Assembly (NCBI GenBank): GCA_031402435.1
Contig: JANNSJ010000027.1
Location: forward strand, 1-64,000
Direction of reading: 5' to 3'
DNA: 64,000 bases
Origin: UBA11986 sp031402435
GTDB lineage: Bacteria > Bacteroidota > Ignavibacteria > UBA10030 > UBA6906
The notes under the pieces were generated by a model. That model did not search any database. It was not told the DNA's origin and was given only the letters and a program-made list of their open reading frames with translations. Within the stretch, counting starts at the first letter, position 1. The number at the start of each line of letters is the position of its first letter. A program made the position numbers and the translations under genes. Positions 52,821-61,947 of the stretch are shown here, piece by piece.

Positions 52821-55181
52821 ATGACGAGCCTGCTGTACGGGCATAACACTGACGAACGCATCGTCGCTGTCCACCAACTTGATGACAGCACGATGCGTAT
52901 CTATTTTCGGGAAGAAGATCACATTCGCTTCTCCGATGAACGCGTTTACCCTTTTCTATTTCTTTCTGAAACAACGTTCCTGGAGGGATTTCCCCAGAAA
53001 CATTGGGTGAAAAAGCTCGAAGGCGAGGGATTCTATCAGTACCTTTGCGCGTTCGATGAATGGACGGCGATGTGGGATGCCGTCCGGTACATGATGGATC
53101 GGTACAACACGAAAGCGCTCACAAAAGCGGAAAGCTACAACCAACTCGACTTCCTGCACCTGTATACTGAACCTGTTACCCAGTATCTGCTTCAAAGTGG
53201 AAGAACGTTGTTCAAGGGAATGCAGTTCGAACATTTGCACAGACTGCAATTGGACATTGAAACGTATACTTCGCCGCGTTACAAGTTCAGCAACGCGAAC
53301 AGGCGGGAAGACAGGATCATCCTCATCGCACTCTCTGATAACAGAGGGTGGGAACATGCTATCAATGGTAAGAAGCTCTCTGAACAGCAGATGCTCGAAG
53401 AGCTCGTCCGCATTGTCATCGACAAAGATCCGGACGTGATCGAAGGGCATAACATCTTCAACTTTGATCTCCCCTACATTCTCAAGCGCTGCGAACTGCA
53501 TGGCGTCGCATTTGCCATCGGGAGGGATGGATCCGTACCGCGCTCGTTCGAGACCCGCATGGCCTTTGCTGAACGATCTTCTGAATACTCGATCACAGAG
53601 ATTGCAGGCCGCCATGTTATTGACACGCTCATCCTTGTGCAAAGTTACGACATGTCCAAACGGGACATGGAGAGCTACGGTCTGAAGTATGCAGCGAGAT
53701 ATTTCGGCCTGACAACGCCGGATCGCACGTATATCCGCGGCGACAAAATCTCGTGGCATTGGGACCATGACGTGCAGCCATTGCTTGAGTATGCTCTCGA
53801 TGATGTGAGAGAGACACGCGGACTTAGTGAACACTTATCAGGATCATCCTTCCACCTCACCAAGATGATCCCCTACTCCTACGGCGCTGCAAGCAGACTG
53901 GGTTCTGCGGCAAAGATCGAAAGCCTTATCGTAAGAGCATATCTGCATGACAAACACTCTCTCCCGAAGCCCTCTCAAGGAACGCAAACCACTGGAGGGT
54001 ATACTGACATTTTTGTTGTTGGGGTGGTCGGCCCGGTACTTCATGTTGATGTCGAATCTCTCTATCCTTCCATTATGATCAGCAATGCAATTGCCCCGGC
54101 TTCGGATGTGAAGGATGTCTTTCGGGCTCTTCTGCGGAGCCTCACGACCTTGCGTCTTGATACTAAACGAATGATGAACGCCGCCGAAGGCGAAGATGAG
54201 AGACTCCGTCTCGATGCCACTCAATCTTCGCTGAAGATTCTAATCAATTCGTTTTACGGATATCTGGGATACGGACGCGCCCTGTTCAACGATTTTGCCC
54301 AGGCTGATGTCGTCACAAAAACCGGCCAGGACATACTGCGTCAAATGATCTCATCGATACGATTCGCTCATGGGAAAGTCATTGAAGTTGACACTGACGG
54401 GGTGTTTTTTATTCCGCCGTGGACTGTACGTGGTGAGGACGATGAACGGCAATTCATTGCAACGCTCTCGAAGGCCTTGCCACCGGGAATTACAATTTCC
54501 CTCGACGGTCGGTACAAGCGAATGATGAGTTATAAGATGAAGAACTATGCGTTGTTGGGATACGACAACAGGATGAAGATGAAGGGATCCTCTCTTACTT
54601 CACGGAGTATGGAACGGTTCGGCCGTACCTACATCACCCAATGTATTAGTTGCTTATTGAATGATGATATTCAAGGTCTGCATACACTTTACTCCGAGCT
54701 TCACCGTTCCATTCTGGAACAGCAAATCGACGTCAAGGATTTTGCGAGGGTGGAATCATTGAAAGAGACTCTTGATACATACAAGGCACAAGTCGAAGGA
54801 GGGCGGCGAAATCGGAGCGCTGCGTACGAGGTGGCAATAGCAACCGGCAGACACTATAGGAAGGGCGATCGCATTGCCTATTACATCACCGGCCGCGACC
54901 CGAATCCAAGAACGTTCGACAACTGTAAGTCCACTGACGAATGGGACTCCAATTTCCCCGATCAGAATGTACTGTACTACGTAAAACGGTTGGATGAGTT
55001 CTGCGAGAAGTTCAGGCCTTTTTTTCTTCCGCAGGACTACAGATCCATCTTTTCTGCGGACGACCTCTTCCCTTTCAGCCCCAACGGGGTCAGTCCAGTG
55101 ATACTCGAATTGCCGGATGGATCGGAGAATTCAACCCCGACATCTCCGGAAATCAGCATCTGGTTGGATGAGGAACCCTGA
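52821..55181 (+). CDS. family-B DNA polymerase with 3'-5' exonuclease domain
   Basis: 786 residues. The exonuclease motifs are present: Exo I LDIETYTSPRY (about 129-140), Exo II EGHNIFNFDLPYI and Exo III YALDDVRET. The polymerase motifs are A DVESLYPSIMISNA, B SLKILINSFYGYLGYGRALF and C EVDTDGVFF, with the thumb-side KMKNYALLGYDNRMKMKGSSLTSRSMERFG. All catalytic acidic residues seen in active enzymes are retained, so it should be both polymerase and proofreading nuclease. Relatives occur widely in Bacteroidota as accessory polymerases, probably in repair. Its close spacing to the slipin gene suggests cotranscription with no evident functional link. Confidence 0.93.
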   Translation: MTSLLYGHNTDERIVAVHQLDDSTMRIYFREEDHIRFSDERVYPFLFLSETTFLEGFPQKHWVKKLEGEGFYQYLCAFDEWTAMWDAVRYMMDRYNTKALTKAESYNQLDFLHLYTEPVTQYLLQSGRTLFKGMQFEHLHRLQLDIETYTSPRYKFSNANRREDRIILIALSDNRGWEHAINGKKLSEQQMLEELVRIVIDKDPDVIEGHNIFNFDLPYILKRCELHGVAFAIGRDGSVPRSFETRMAFAERSSEYSITEIAGRHVIDTLILVQSYDMSKRDMESYGLKYAARYFGLTTPDRTYIRGDKISWHWDHDVQPLLEYALDDVRETRGLSEHLSGSSFHLTKMIPYSYGAASRLGSAAKIESLIVRAYLHDKHSLPKPSQGTQTTGGYTDIFVVGVVGPVLHVDVESLYPSIMISNAIAPASDVKDVFRALLRSLTTLRLDTKRMMNAAEGEDERLRLDATQSSLKILINSFYGYLGYGRALFNDFAQADVVTKTGQDILRQMISSIRFAHGKVIEVDTDGVFFIPPWTVRGEDDERQFIATLSKALPPGITISLDGRYKRMMSYKMKNYALLGYDNRMKMKGSSLTSRSMERFGRTYITQCISCLLNDDIQGLHTLYSELHRSILEQQIDVKDFARVESLKETLDTYKAQVEGGRRNRSAAYEVAIATGRHYRKGDRIAYYITGRDPNPRTFDNCKSTDEWDSNFPDQNVLYYVKRLDEFCEKFRPFFLPQDYRSIFSADDLFPFSPNGVSPVILELPDGSENSTPTSPEISIWLDEEP

Positions 55182-55338
55182 TTGCTTGCGTTTTTCAAAT
55201 TCGTTTCTTAACATTCTCCCGTAAATAAACGAAACACCGTCTGCTTCGGTTCTGCATTCTGTCTGGTCGAGCACCAGTGAAGCAAGTGGTGAGGGAAAGG
55301 TGTTCACTTGGTTTCACAATATCAGAAAGGTGTCAGCT
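55182..55338 (+). promoter_or_regulatory. structured 5' leader of the cold-shock gene
   Basis: The 157 bases before the csp start contain two short hairpins. These are CTGGT/ACCAG (55263-55277) and CAAGTG (55283-55288) with CACTTG (55305-55310). The second lies just ahead of the ribosome-binding site AAAGGTG (55326-55332). Long structured leaders regulate translation of csp mRNAs at low temperature in other bacteria; that role here is inference. Confidence 0.45.
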
Positions 55339-55548
55339 ATGGAGACGGGCAAGGTAAAGTGGTTCAACAACGCCAAAGGATATGGCTTTATCACACGTGA
55401 AGGTGGGGAGGATTTATTCGTTCACTTTAAGTCCATTACTGGGGATGGCTATAAGAGCTTGAAGGAGGGTGAGGAAGTGAACTTTGAAGTTGAGCAGGGT
55501 ACCAAAGGTTTGCAGGCTGTAAACGTTTCTCGCGCAAACCCATCGTAG
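55339..55548 (+). CDS. cold-shock protein (CspA family)
   Basis: 69 residues from the ATG at 55339, preceded by AAAGGTG. The frame open to 55300 adds 13 unmatched residues. RNP1 GYGFI and RNP2 DLFVHF are both present, in METGKVKWFNNAKGYGFITREGGEDLFVHFKSI. The protein binds single-stranded nucleic acid as an RNA chaperone. It is monocistronic and convergent with the B12-binding subunit gene. Confidence 0.96.
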   Translation: METGKVKWFNNAKGYGFITREGGEDLFVHFKSITGDGYKSLKEGEEVNFEVEQGTKGLQAVNVSRANPS

Positions 55549-55560
55549 CCGCCGGCGCAG

Positions 55561-55965
55561 TCAGTTTCTGTATTGTACGTTCCAGGCTTTGATGTATTCG
55601 ACAATGGTTTGCGTCGAAGCACCCGGTGTAAACAGCTCGCCAACACCCAGTTGTTTGAGCGCCAGTTTGTCCTTGTCTGGTATGATGCCACCGCCGAACA
55701 GGAGTACATCTCCCAGTCCTTTCTCCTTCATCAGACTCATGATCCGGGGAAAGATCGTCATGTGTGCGCCGCTGAGAATGCTGATTCCTATGGCATCTAC
55801 ATCTTCCTGGATTGCTGCTTCCACAATCATATCAGGCGTCTTTCTCAAACCCGTGTAAATGACCTCCATCCCGGCATCACGGAGGGCAGCAGCGACTACC
55901 TTCGCACCTCTGTCATGACCATCTAATCCAACTTTCGCAACAAGGACGCGGATTTTTTTTGTCAT
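55561..55965 (-). CDS. methylmalonyl-CoA mutase B12-binding (C-terminal) subunit
   Basis: 134 residues, equivalent to the C-terminal cobalamin-binding domain of methylmalonyl-CoA mutase, here a separate gene. VRVLVAKVGLDGHDRGAKVVAAALRDAGMEVIYTGLRKTP contains the DxHxxG cobalt-ligand motif (DGHDRG). SILSGAHMTIFPRIM and LFGGGIIPDKDKLALKQLGVGELFTPG complete the fold. A split arrangement needs a separate catalytic subunit, which is not in this window. Isobutyryl-CoA or ethylmalonyl-type mutases are alternatives. It is 9 bases after maf. Confidence 0.93.
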   Translation of the reverse strand: MTKKIRVLVAKVGLDGHDRGAKVVAAALRDAGMEVIYTGLRKTPDMIVEAAIQEDVDAIGISILSGAHMTIFPRIMSLMKEKGLGDVLLFGGGIIPDKDKLALKQLGVGELFTPGASTQTIVEYIKAWNVQYRN

Positions 55966-55974
55966 AGGGCGGTT

Positions 55975-56571
55975 CTATTCTCCTCCAAGTCGCGTCGAGA
56001 ATTCCTGCAACCTCGAATACAGCTTCGAGAGAGGCAAGCCGACGACATTATAATAACATCCGTTTATGCGTGACACAAACACCGCTCCATAGTCATCCTG
56101 TATTCCATACGCTCCAGCCTTATCCATGGGAGACCCCTGCGCAACATACGATTCAATCTCCTCATGCGGAATCATTCGGAAAGTCACCTTGGTCTCTTCG
56201 AAATCAGTCACTGAACGATTGCTTGGACGGTCGAGGAGTGCGAACCCGGTAACTACAACATGAGTTCGACCGCTTAACAACTCTAACATTCGGATCGCAT
56301 CCTCTGAATCAACTGGTTTACCAAGATATTTATCATCAAGTACAACAATCGTATCTGCCCCGATGATCAGAGCATCAGAAAATCGATCACCCACTTCAGT
56401 TGCTTTCGCGTGAGCCAGCCGTAAAGCATTTTCAACTGGACTCGCCAGAGGATCAAATGTTTCCTCGATATTGCTCGGAACAACCTTGGGGTCAAGCCCG
56501 ATTTGTCTCAGCAAGGCAATTCTACGCGGCGACTGAGAAGCAAGAATGAGCGGCTTGACCAGACCCATCAA
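55975..56571 (-). CDS. maf: Maf-family nucleoside triphosphate pyrophosphatase
   Basis: 198 residues. PLILASQSPRRIALLRQIGLD carries the N-terminal substrate-binding motif. ALRLAHAKATEV, IIGADTIVVLDDKYLGKPVDSEDAIRMLELLSGRTHVVVTGFAL and GSPMDKAGAYGIQDDYGAVFVSRINGCYYNVVGLPL follow. It hydrolyses dTTP/UTP or modified nucleotides, preventing their incorporation. The YhdE-type subfamily is most likely from the KAGAYGIQ segment. Confidence 0.93.
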   Translation of the reverse strand: MMGLVKPLILASQSPRRIALLRQIGLDPKVVPSNIEETFDPLASPVENALRLAHAKATEVGDRFSDALIIGADTIVVLDDKYLGKPVDSEDAIRMLELLSGRTHVVVTGFALLDRPSNRSVTDFEETKVTFRMIPHEEIESYVAQGSPMDKAGAYGIQDDYGAVFVSRINGCYYNVVGLPLSKLYSRLQEFSTRLGGE

Positions 56572-56588
56572 CTCTCACGTCCATAAAC

Positions 56589-56613
56589 AAAAAAAGCGAC
56601 ACTATAGTATCGC
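56589..56613 (-). terminator. intrinsic terminator for the small secreted protein gene
   Basis: On the minus strand the near-perfect palindrome GCGATACTATAGTGTCGC (56596-56613), with a T-G wobble, is followed directly by seven T. It lies 25 bases beyond the stop of the gene at 56639-57052. Confidence 0.8.
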
Positions 56614-56638
56614 CTCTTACACACGTCATTGAATTTCC

Positions 56639-57052
56639 TCATCTGAACATTGCCTTGATGCTACCCCATGTTCTTCGAACGCTGCTCACCGAATGTGAAA
56701 CGGTGATCGGTCCATAGTATGCCGATGTTCCGTTAGAGAAGGATACCTTGATCCTGTATTGATACACACTTTCTGTAGTTCTGAATGCTGAATCATCCAC
56801 ATAGACATACGGCAAATTGTTCCCGCGCATCGCGACTTGCGTCAGCGAAACGAACTGACCACTCAAACCGGACTTTCTTTCTATCGTGTACTCCAAGGCC
56901 CCACTTTCATCTTCACTCTGCCACCGGATGGTAATGTCGTTGCCGTTACTGCCGGCAGTGAGACTCCCATCCCTGATAACGCCACAAAGCGCCATCGTTG
57001 ATACGGTCAATAACAACACTATTGTCGGAAGAAATCGCTTGATAAGTTGCAT
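56639..57052 (-). CDS. small secreted protein with fibronectin-III-like fold
   Basis: 137 residues. A signal peptide (about 1-23, ending MALCG) precedes a single beta-sandwich-like domain with GNDITIRWQSEDESGALEYTIERKSGLSGQFVSLTQV and YQYRIKVSFSNGTSAYYGPITV, resembling an FN3 module. No sorting domain or membrane anchor is visible. The function is unknown. It has its own terminator. Confidence 0.65.
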   Translation of the reverse strand: MQLIKRFLPTIVLLLTVSTMALCGVIRDGSLTAGSNGNDITIRWQSEDESGALEYTIERKSGLSGQFVSLTQVAMRGNNLPYVYVDDSAFRTTESVYQYRIKVSFSNGTSAYYGPITVSHSVSSVRRTWGSIKAMFR

Positions 57053-57109
57053 TGGATGAAGAAAGTAAATTAATTCGCTGCATCAATATAAAACTGAAAC
57101 CCAATAAAG

Positions 57110-57748
57110 TCAAGCCATTTCTTCACAATTTACCACTGCCCGCATAGTCCTGATTCGCCTCTTAGATATATATGGGCTAATAACCCGGAAAAGGCTCAAG
57201 AGATGTGCCTGCTTCGCCCCGATATTGATAGCACCCCTAATGTGAGATTCCAATTGACGCTCCCATCCGAGAACAGCGAGCGCCGCAATTGCAACAAATT
57301 CTCGCTCGAGAGTTGTCAGGCCTGACCTTGAAAGAACCCTTCCATATCCGTCTTCGATAATCCACTTGGCCAATTCGGGGTGGAGGTCATCCATTCGACT
57401 GATGAGCCGATTGAAGTTGATACGATATACTTGTTGGCATAAGCGTTTGCCCCGACGAAGTCGGTCTTGCCTATTGTCAATGCCAGATATGCGTTTGACC
57501 CTTGCCTGGCGAGGCTTGAACTTCCTGAACTCTATGAATGCGTCGATGGTTGCCGGAAATCCCGCAAAGAGATGCACTTCAAGCAGAACCTCTTCCACCT
57601 TTTCTTGGGGAATTTTTTGGAATGATTGGTCAGCAAAGAGAGTCCGCAATCCGACCTTGTTCCCAATTGCACTAAACATGGAGAGTTTGGCCAGACTTTT
57701 CAGATGCAGGCTGCCAGCCTTGGCAGGATTCTTACGAGAGTTGATCAT
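57110..57748 (-). CDS. carboxymuconolactone decarboxylase/AhpD-like protein
   Basis: 212 residues, all-helical. The C-terminal part, LTTLEREFVAIAALAVLGWERQLESHIRGAINIGA, matches the helical core of the CMD/AhpD family. A weaker first copy is seen in EKVEEVLLEVHLFAGFPATIDAFIEFRKF. The CxxC redox pair of AhpD is absent, so peroxidase-reductase activity is unlikely. A decarboxylase-like or structural role is possible. It ends just before tRNA-Leu. Confidence 0.75.
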   Translation of the reverse strand: MINSRKNPAKAGSLHLKSLAKLSMFSAIGNKVGLRTLFADQSFQKIPQEKVEEVLLEVHLFAGFPATIDAFIEFRKFKPRQARVKRISGIDNRQDRLRRGKRLCQQVYRINFNRLISRMDDLHPELAKWIIEDGYGRVLSRSGLTTLEREFVAIAALAVLGWERQLESHIRGAINIGAKQAHLLSLFRVISPYISKRRIRTMRAVVNCEEMA

Positions 57749-57799
57749 GTAGGCCTATAACAAAATGGCCTCGAACGATTTGTCGAGACCACGGTGTTG

Positions 57800-57882
57800 T
57801 GCGGAAGGCGGGACTTGAACCCGCATGCCTTTTGGGCGCCACCCCCTCAAGATGGTGCGTCTGCCAATTTCGCCACTTCCGC
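57800..57882 (-). tRNA. tRNA-Leu (anticodon GAG)
   Basis: 83 nt on the minus strand. The acceptor GCGGAAG/CTTCCGC has discriminator A. The anticodon stem is CCATC/GGTGG and the loop TTGAGGG gives anticodon GAG. The long variable arm is of the leucine class, and the T loop is TTCAAGT. CCA is not encoded. Confidence 0.93.
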
Positions 57883-57912
57883 ATGGAAACATGAAGTCAT
57901 TTTCCAAGTACC

Positions 57913-57985
57913 GTGACCGCGGATGGACTCGAACCATCGACCCACGCCTTAAAAGGGCGTTGCTCTACCAACTGAGCTACGCGGT
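57913..57985 (-). tRNA. tRNA-Lys (anticodon TTT)
   Basis: 73 nt on the minus strand. The acceptor GACCGCG/CGCGGTC has discriminator A. The anticodon stem ACGCC/GGCGT encloses loop CTTTTAA, so the anticodon is TTT. D-arm and T-arm pairing are normal. It is 30 bases upstream of tRNA-Leu and probably cotranscribed with it. Confidence 0.96.
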
Positions 57986-58112
57986 CTTTGCAAATCCGTT
58001 CCCGGCAATGTTTCCAACTCAGAAGCTCAAGAATTCGAATTGCCAATCAAGATAATCAAAAACCTGATTCGAGGCAAGATAGGAACAAAGCAAAGACTAT
58101 CTATGTCGATCA

Positions 58113-61100
58113 CTATTTGGTCAATACCATTTTTCTCGTTTGCAGCAGATTCCCATCAACAAGCATCCGGTAAAAATACACGCCGGTTGAAGACTGCTGA
58201 CCGTGTTGATTTTTTGAATCCCATTGCACAGTATAAACGCCGGCTTCGAGCTGGTTGTCGACAAGCGTTGCCGTGTGCTGACCAAGAATAGAATAGACAT
58301 CGACGCGGACTTGTGCCGCGCGTGCAACGGTGAAACGAATGGCCGTCGAAGGATTAAACGGATTCGGATAATTCTGAATCAGTGCAAATGTTGACGGCGT
58401 TGTTAAAGAAATTTCTCTCTTTACAAATCCATCGCTGCCGACAATGATCTTGAACGACATCTTCTCCCCTATTGTCTTGTAGCGATAGGTATTATTCTGA
58501 CGCAAATCGTAAGGGATGGAATTTTGTTCGTTAATGAGCATCAGGCTGTATCCCTCGGGAACCTGATCAAGGCCAAGCACCTGGATCGTCGCATCGGATT
58601 TTCTCGGATTCGAGACTTCAAACTCCCATACTTGGCCATCACCCATGGAAGGGCGAATGTCTGAACTGAATCGAGGATATGTCCTGTCCCATCCAGGGCG
58701 AGAAAAATATAAAAAGCCCTGATCGAGAAACAGCGGTGGTTTTCGTGTATCCATCACATCCAAACCTTGCTTTGCCATCGGAGTGATGCCAATGAAGTTC
58801 TCACTATCCTTGTTAATGTCAGATGCAAAAACAAACTGAAGTTGCCACTGAAAAGTTGGAGAAATCGATGTAGGCGGCGATGAGGGTGCAAACGGATATG
58901 GAATTCGCAAAGATGAAATAGCATAGGCGGGATCGTTAAAAAAGTAATACCCCGCAAACGGATCAAGCGTCGTGCTCGTTGTATAGGAGCCAGCATATCC
59001 CCTAATAACGGCGGCGGCAACAGTGTCCAATCTGTTGTTGACGGCTCCAACATCGGCCCATGAGACCGCTTTGTCGAAGGGATTCGCTATGATATTCCAG
59101 CCTGCATGCAGTGGTACGGTGTACGTGTCGTTTGGATTAAGCGGGGGCAGGACAATGGTACCATTAAAACCCAGGCTTCCACGCTTGAGCAGCCAATATC
59201 CCTCCCCAGATGTGAGTGTGGAGGTTGCATCCAATTCAACAAGGTAGTTCGCCGCAGCCCCGTTGTCTCGGAACATCCTCCAATCTATGGGAGTCCCTCC
59301 TGCAAGAATCGATCCTACCGTTGCCGTTCCGAGCGAGTTTCCCGGAAGGCCGAATAATCTGTAATCTGTAGACGCGGTTGGGTTGGAAGGGAAAGGAACA
59401 ACAGACGAGATGGCAACCGAGTCTTGCAGTGTACCAGTCGAAAGGATCACACCAACGTTGCCAACGGCAACTCGTTTTCTTCCTGGAAGGGCTGCAATGC
59501 CGTTCAATGTGATATTTGTCGCACTGGAATGAACTGACCATGACAGTCCACCGTTAATCGTGTTGAGAATGGTTCCCCCCTGGCCTGACGCCGTCCCGCT
59601 GTTCGCATCCTGGAAACTAACAGATGTCAGCCCTATCGAAGTACCGCTGGTAATTGCTACCCACGTGAGACCGCCATTGGTGGACCGCAATATGGTACCC
59701 GAAACTCCGACCGCTACGGCAATTGTTGTTGACACGCTCGCCACACCATTGAGCGCGCTGGTTGTTGGAGAAGCAATGACCGTCCAGTTCGTTCCCGCAT
59801 TTGTGGTGCGCACGATCGTCCCTCCGTCTCCGACCGCCAGTCCTGTGGCTTGGTCCAGGAAAACACTACTCCGAAGAGCATTAGTTGTTCCACTGGTTCT
59901 TGGCGTCCAACTCACTCCCTGATTTGAAGTCTGGAGAATTGTTCCGTTAGAAGCCGCCGCAACACCAGTGGTGCTGGTCGCGAAGGAAACAGTATAGAGA
60001 TCGGCCGTTGACCCGCTCGTTTGTACCGACCATGCGGCGCCACCATTCACCGTTCTCAGAATTGTCCCGAGAATACCCACTGCAACTCCCGTGCTTGCAT
60101 CGGAGAAATCGCAACCAATCAAAATATTGGACGTCACGCTATCCCGACGCGTCCACACAGTGCCGCCGTTGGTCGTCTGGAGAATCACGCCCACATCACC
60201 TACTGCAATGCCGTTGTTAGCATCTCGAAAAAACAGGCCCCTGAGATTACTCCTGATGCCGCTCGAGAGATCAATCCAGCTGGCGCCACCGTTGGAAGTT
60301 TTCAGTATCCCACCGTTTGCTGAAACCGCAACACCGTTGTTTACATCCGCGAAATCGATTCCATAGACAAATGAGTACCTCCCCGATGTCTGTTGAGTCC
60401 AGCTCGCGCCGCCATTGACAGTCCCCAAAACCAGTCCATTCGATCCTGTAACAAAACCGTTATTCAGACCTGTAAAAGCAACTCCCCACAGCAACTCAGT
60501 TGTTCCACTCGCTTGCACTGACCAAGCTGTCCCTCCGTTTGTTGTCCGAAGGATGGTTCCAGATGAACCCACTGCTGTTCCATTGTTTACGTCTGTAAAA
60601 TCCACACCATACAGTGACTGCGTGGTGCCGCTTGTTTGCGATGACCACGATATCCCGCCGTCAGTAGTACGCAGGATCACACCTCCAAAACCAACAACTG
60701 TTCCGACAGCAGAATTTGCAAAGACTACATGTGTAAGGAATTGTGTCGTACCGCTGGTCTGGAATGTCCACGATGTCCCACCGTTTGTAGTGCGAAGAAT
60801 AGAACCACCAGCCCCTACAACGATCGCTGTGTCGGCGCTAATCAAGTGGACACCATAGAGGGCCTGTGTAGTCCCACTCGTCTGAGACCTCCATGTGATT
60901 CCCGCATTCGTTGTACGAATGATACTTCCGTTGAATCCGACAGCAAACCCAACACTCAGATTCACAAATGCAACATCGACAAAGAAGGAACCCTGACCCT
61001 CCACAAAATTCTTTGTTGACCATGTTCCCCCACCATCAGTTGTTCGGATCACAGTACCAGCGCTGCCTACAGCAACCATCGAGTTTGCGTTAAACACATG

Positions 61101-61241
61101 AACGGCGATAAGATCATGCCCTTGCGGTCGCGGGTTTTGCCAAAACCAACTTTGTTGCCCAAACGCATTACTCGCCAGGAACAAGCCGTAGCAAGCAAAG
61201 AGGATACGACCGCGCAAAGAAGAGGAGGAAGAAATTGACAT
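58113..61241 (-). CDS. large secreted Ycf48-like repeat protein with T9SS sorting domain
   Basis: 1042 residues from the ATG at 61241, preceded by AAAGGAG. The frame open to 61382 adds 47 residues without signal character. A signal peptide ends near SNAFGQ. About 14 Ycf48-type units follow (AVGSAGTVIRTTDGGGTW, AVGFGGVILRTTDGGISW and similar, residues about 40-640). Next is a region with GYWLLKRG and AGWNIIANPFDKAVSW motifs, and a YPNPFNPSTAIRFTVAR sorting domain ending TRKMVLTK. It is a fourth, dispersed paralogue of the trio at 8120-14983, lying 71 bases downstream of a TPR-like gene on the same strand. Confidence 0.87.
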   Translation of the reverse strand: MSISSSSSLRGRILFACYGLFLASNAFGQQSWFWQNPRPQGHDLIAVHVFNANSMVAVGSAGTVIRTTDGGGTWSTKNFVEGQGSFFVDVAFVNLSVGFAVGFNGSIIRTTNAGITWRSQTSGTTQALYGVHLISADTAIVVGAGGSILRTTNGGTSWTFQTSGTTQFLTHVVFANSAVGTVVGFGGVILRTTDGGISWSSQTSGTTQSLYGVDFTDVNNGTAVGSSGTILRTTNGGTAWSVQASGTTELLWGVAFTGLNNGFVTGSNGLVLGTVNGGASWTQQTSGRYSFVYGIDFADVNNGVAVSANGGILKTSNGGASWIDLSSGIRSNLRGLFFRDANNGIAVGDVGVILQTTNGGTVWTRRDSVTSNILIGCDFSDASTGVAVGILGTILRTVNGGAAWSVQTSGSTADLYTVSFATSTTGVAAASNGTILQTSNQGVSWTPRTSGTTNALRSSVFLDQATGLAVGDGGTIVRTTNAGTNWTVIASPTTSALNGVASVSTTIAVAVGVSGTILRSTNGGLTWVAITSGTSIGLTSVSFQDANSGTASGQGGTILNTINGGLSWSVHSSATNITLNGIAALPGRKRVAVGNVGVILSTGTLQDSVAISSVVPFPSNPTASTDYRLFGLPGNSLGTATVGSILAGGTPIDWRMFRDNGAAANYLVELDATSTLTSGEGYWLLKRGSLGFNGTIVLPPLNPNDTYTVPLHAGWNIIANPFDKAVSWADVGAVNNRLDTVAAAVIRGYAGSYTTSTTLDPFAGYYFFNDPAYAISSLRIPYPFAPSSPPTSISPTFQWQLQFVFASDINKDSENFIGITPMAKQGLDVMDTRKPPLFLDQGFLYFSRPGWDRTYPRFSSDIRPSMGDGQVWEFEVSNPRKSDATIQVLGLDQVPEGYSLMLINEQNSIPYDLRQNNTYRYKTIGEKMSFKIIVGSDGFVKREISLTTPSTFALIQNYPNPFNPSTAIRFTVARAAQVRVDVYSILGQHTATLVDNQLEAGVYTVQWDSKNQHGQQSSTGVYFYRMLVDGNLLQTRKMVLTK

Positions 61242-61311
61242 TGTTAGAACTCCTTTCAAAATCTGATTTAAACTCTTAACAGAACTCGCAAAGTGTTTCC
61301 CAGCGCCGGAA

Positions 61312-61857
61312 CTAGGGTCGCGGCGGAGGTCCAGGCAATTCAGTGTTTGCCGGCGTTTCGTCATCCTTTGACTTGGATGCAATCAACACAACAGCAACTC
61401 CCACCAGAACTGCCCCGCCAGCGACATACAACCAGGGAAATCCACCACCACCTCCAGATTTTGTTCCCATCTCCCCCTTGACCCTCTCCACCTGGGAGAC
61501 ATACGCGGGGGAAGTCTGGTCGGCATTGGGGGTATAGTCCGATTCTATTTCAAGGAGTTTTCGGATTGCATCGCTTGCTTGGGTTGAACTTCCCTTGCTC
61601 AGGTAAACCAGTCCCAGAATCTCATAGCCTTTCACCTTCTGATCGTCGGAGGCGTCTTTGCTTCTAAGACACTCCTGGACGAGCCTGATGGAAGCGTCAA
61701 ACTCACCCTGATCAAACTTGGACTGGGCTTGCCTGAGATTGGTCTCACATTTGTCCTGTGTCTGCGCTATAGCTACCGCACAGGGCTGCAACACCATCAT
61801 AACAATTAACGTCCAGGCAACCAGACGTATCGGGCTTGTGGTGGCAAACATTCTCAT
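61312..61857 (-). CDS. membrane protein with TPR-like domain
   Basis: 181 residues. A signal sequence or first helix (about 10-31) is followed by a helical TPR-like region (LRQAQSKFDQGEFDASIRLVQECL, VKGYEILGLVYLSKGSSTQASDAIRKLLEIE). A Gly-rich linker, one transmembrane helix (FPWLYVAGGAVLVGVAVVLIA, about 140-161) and a Pro-rich tail complete it. The layout resembles proteins that scaffold envelope complexes. It sits between the kinase-like gene (91-base gap) and the Ycf48/T9SS gene, suggesting one operon. Confidence 0.7.
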   Translation of the reverse strand: MRMFATTSPIRLVAWTLIVMMVLQPCAVAIAQTQDKCETNLRQAQSKFDQGEFDASIRLVQECLRSKDASDDQKVKGYEILGLVYLSKGSSTQASDAIRKLLEIESDYTPNADQTSPAYVSQVERVKGEMGTKSGGGGGFPWLYVAGGAVLVGVAVVLIASKSKDDETPANTELPGPPPRP

Positions 61858-61947
61858 GAAGTTGATCCCTATTGTGTTTTTGAATTGCTAATGATACGAA
61901 TTTTTGTCGAGCAATGCGAGTTAACAACTCAAGCCATACATTCCCCG

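Noticed and set aside
53844..54224. Minus-strand frame inside the DNA polymerase gene
   Set aside because: Antisense shadow of the conserved palm region; no independent start site or motif.
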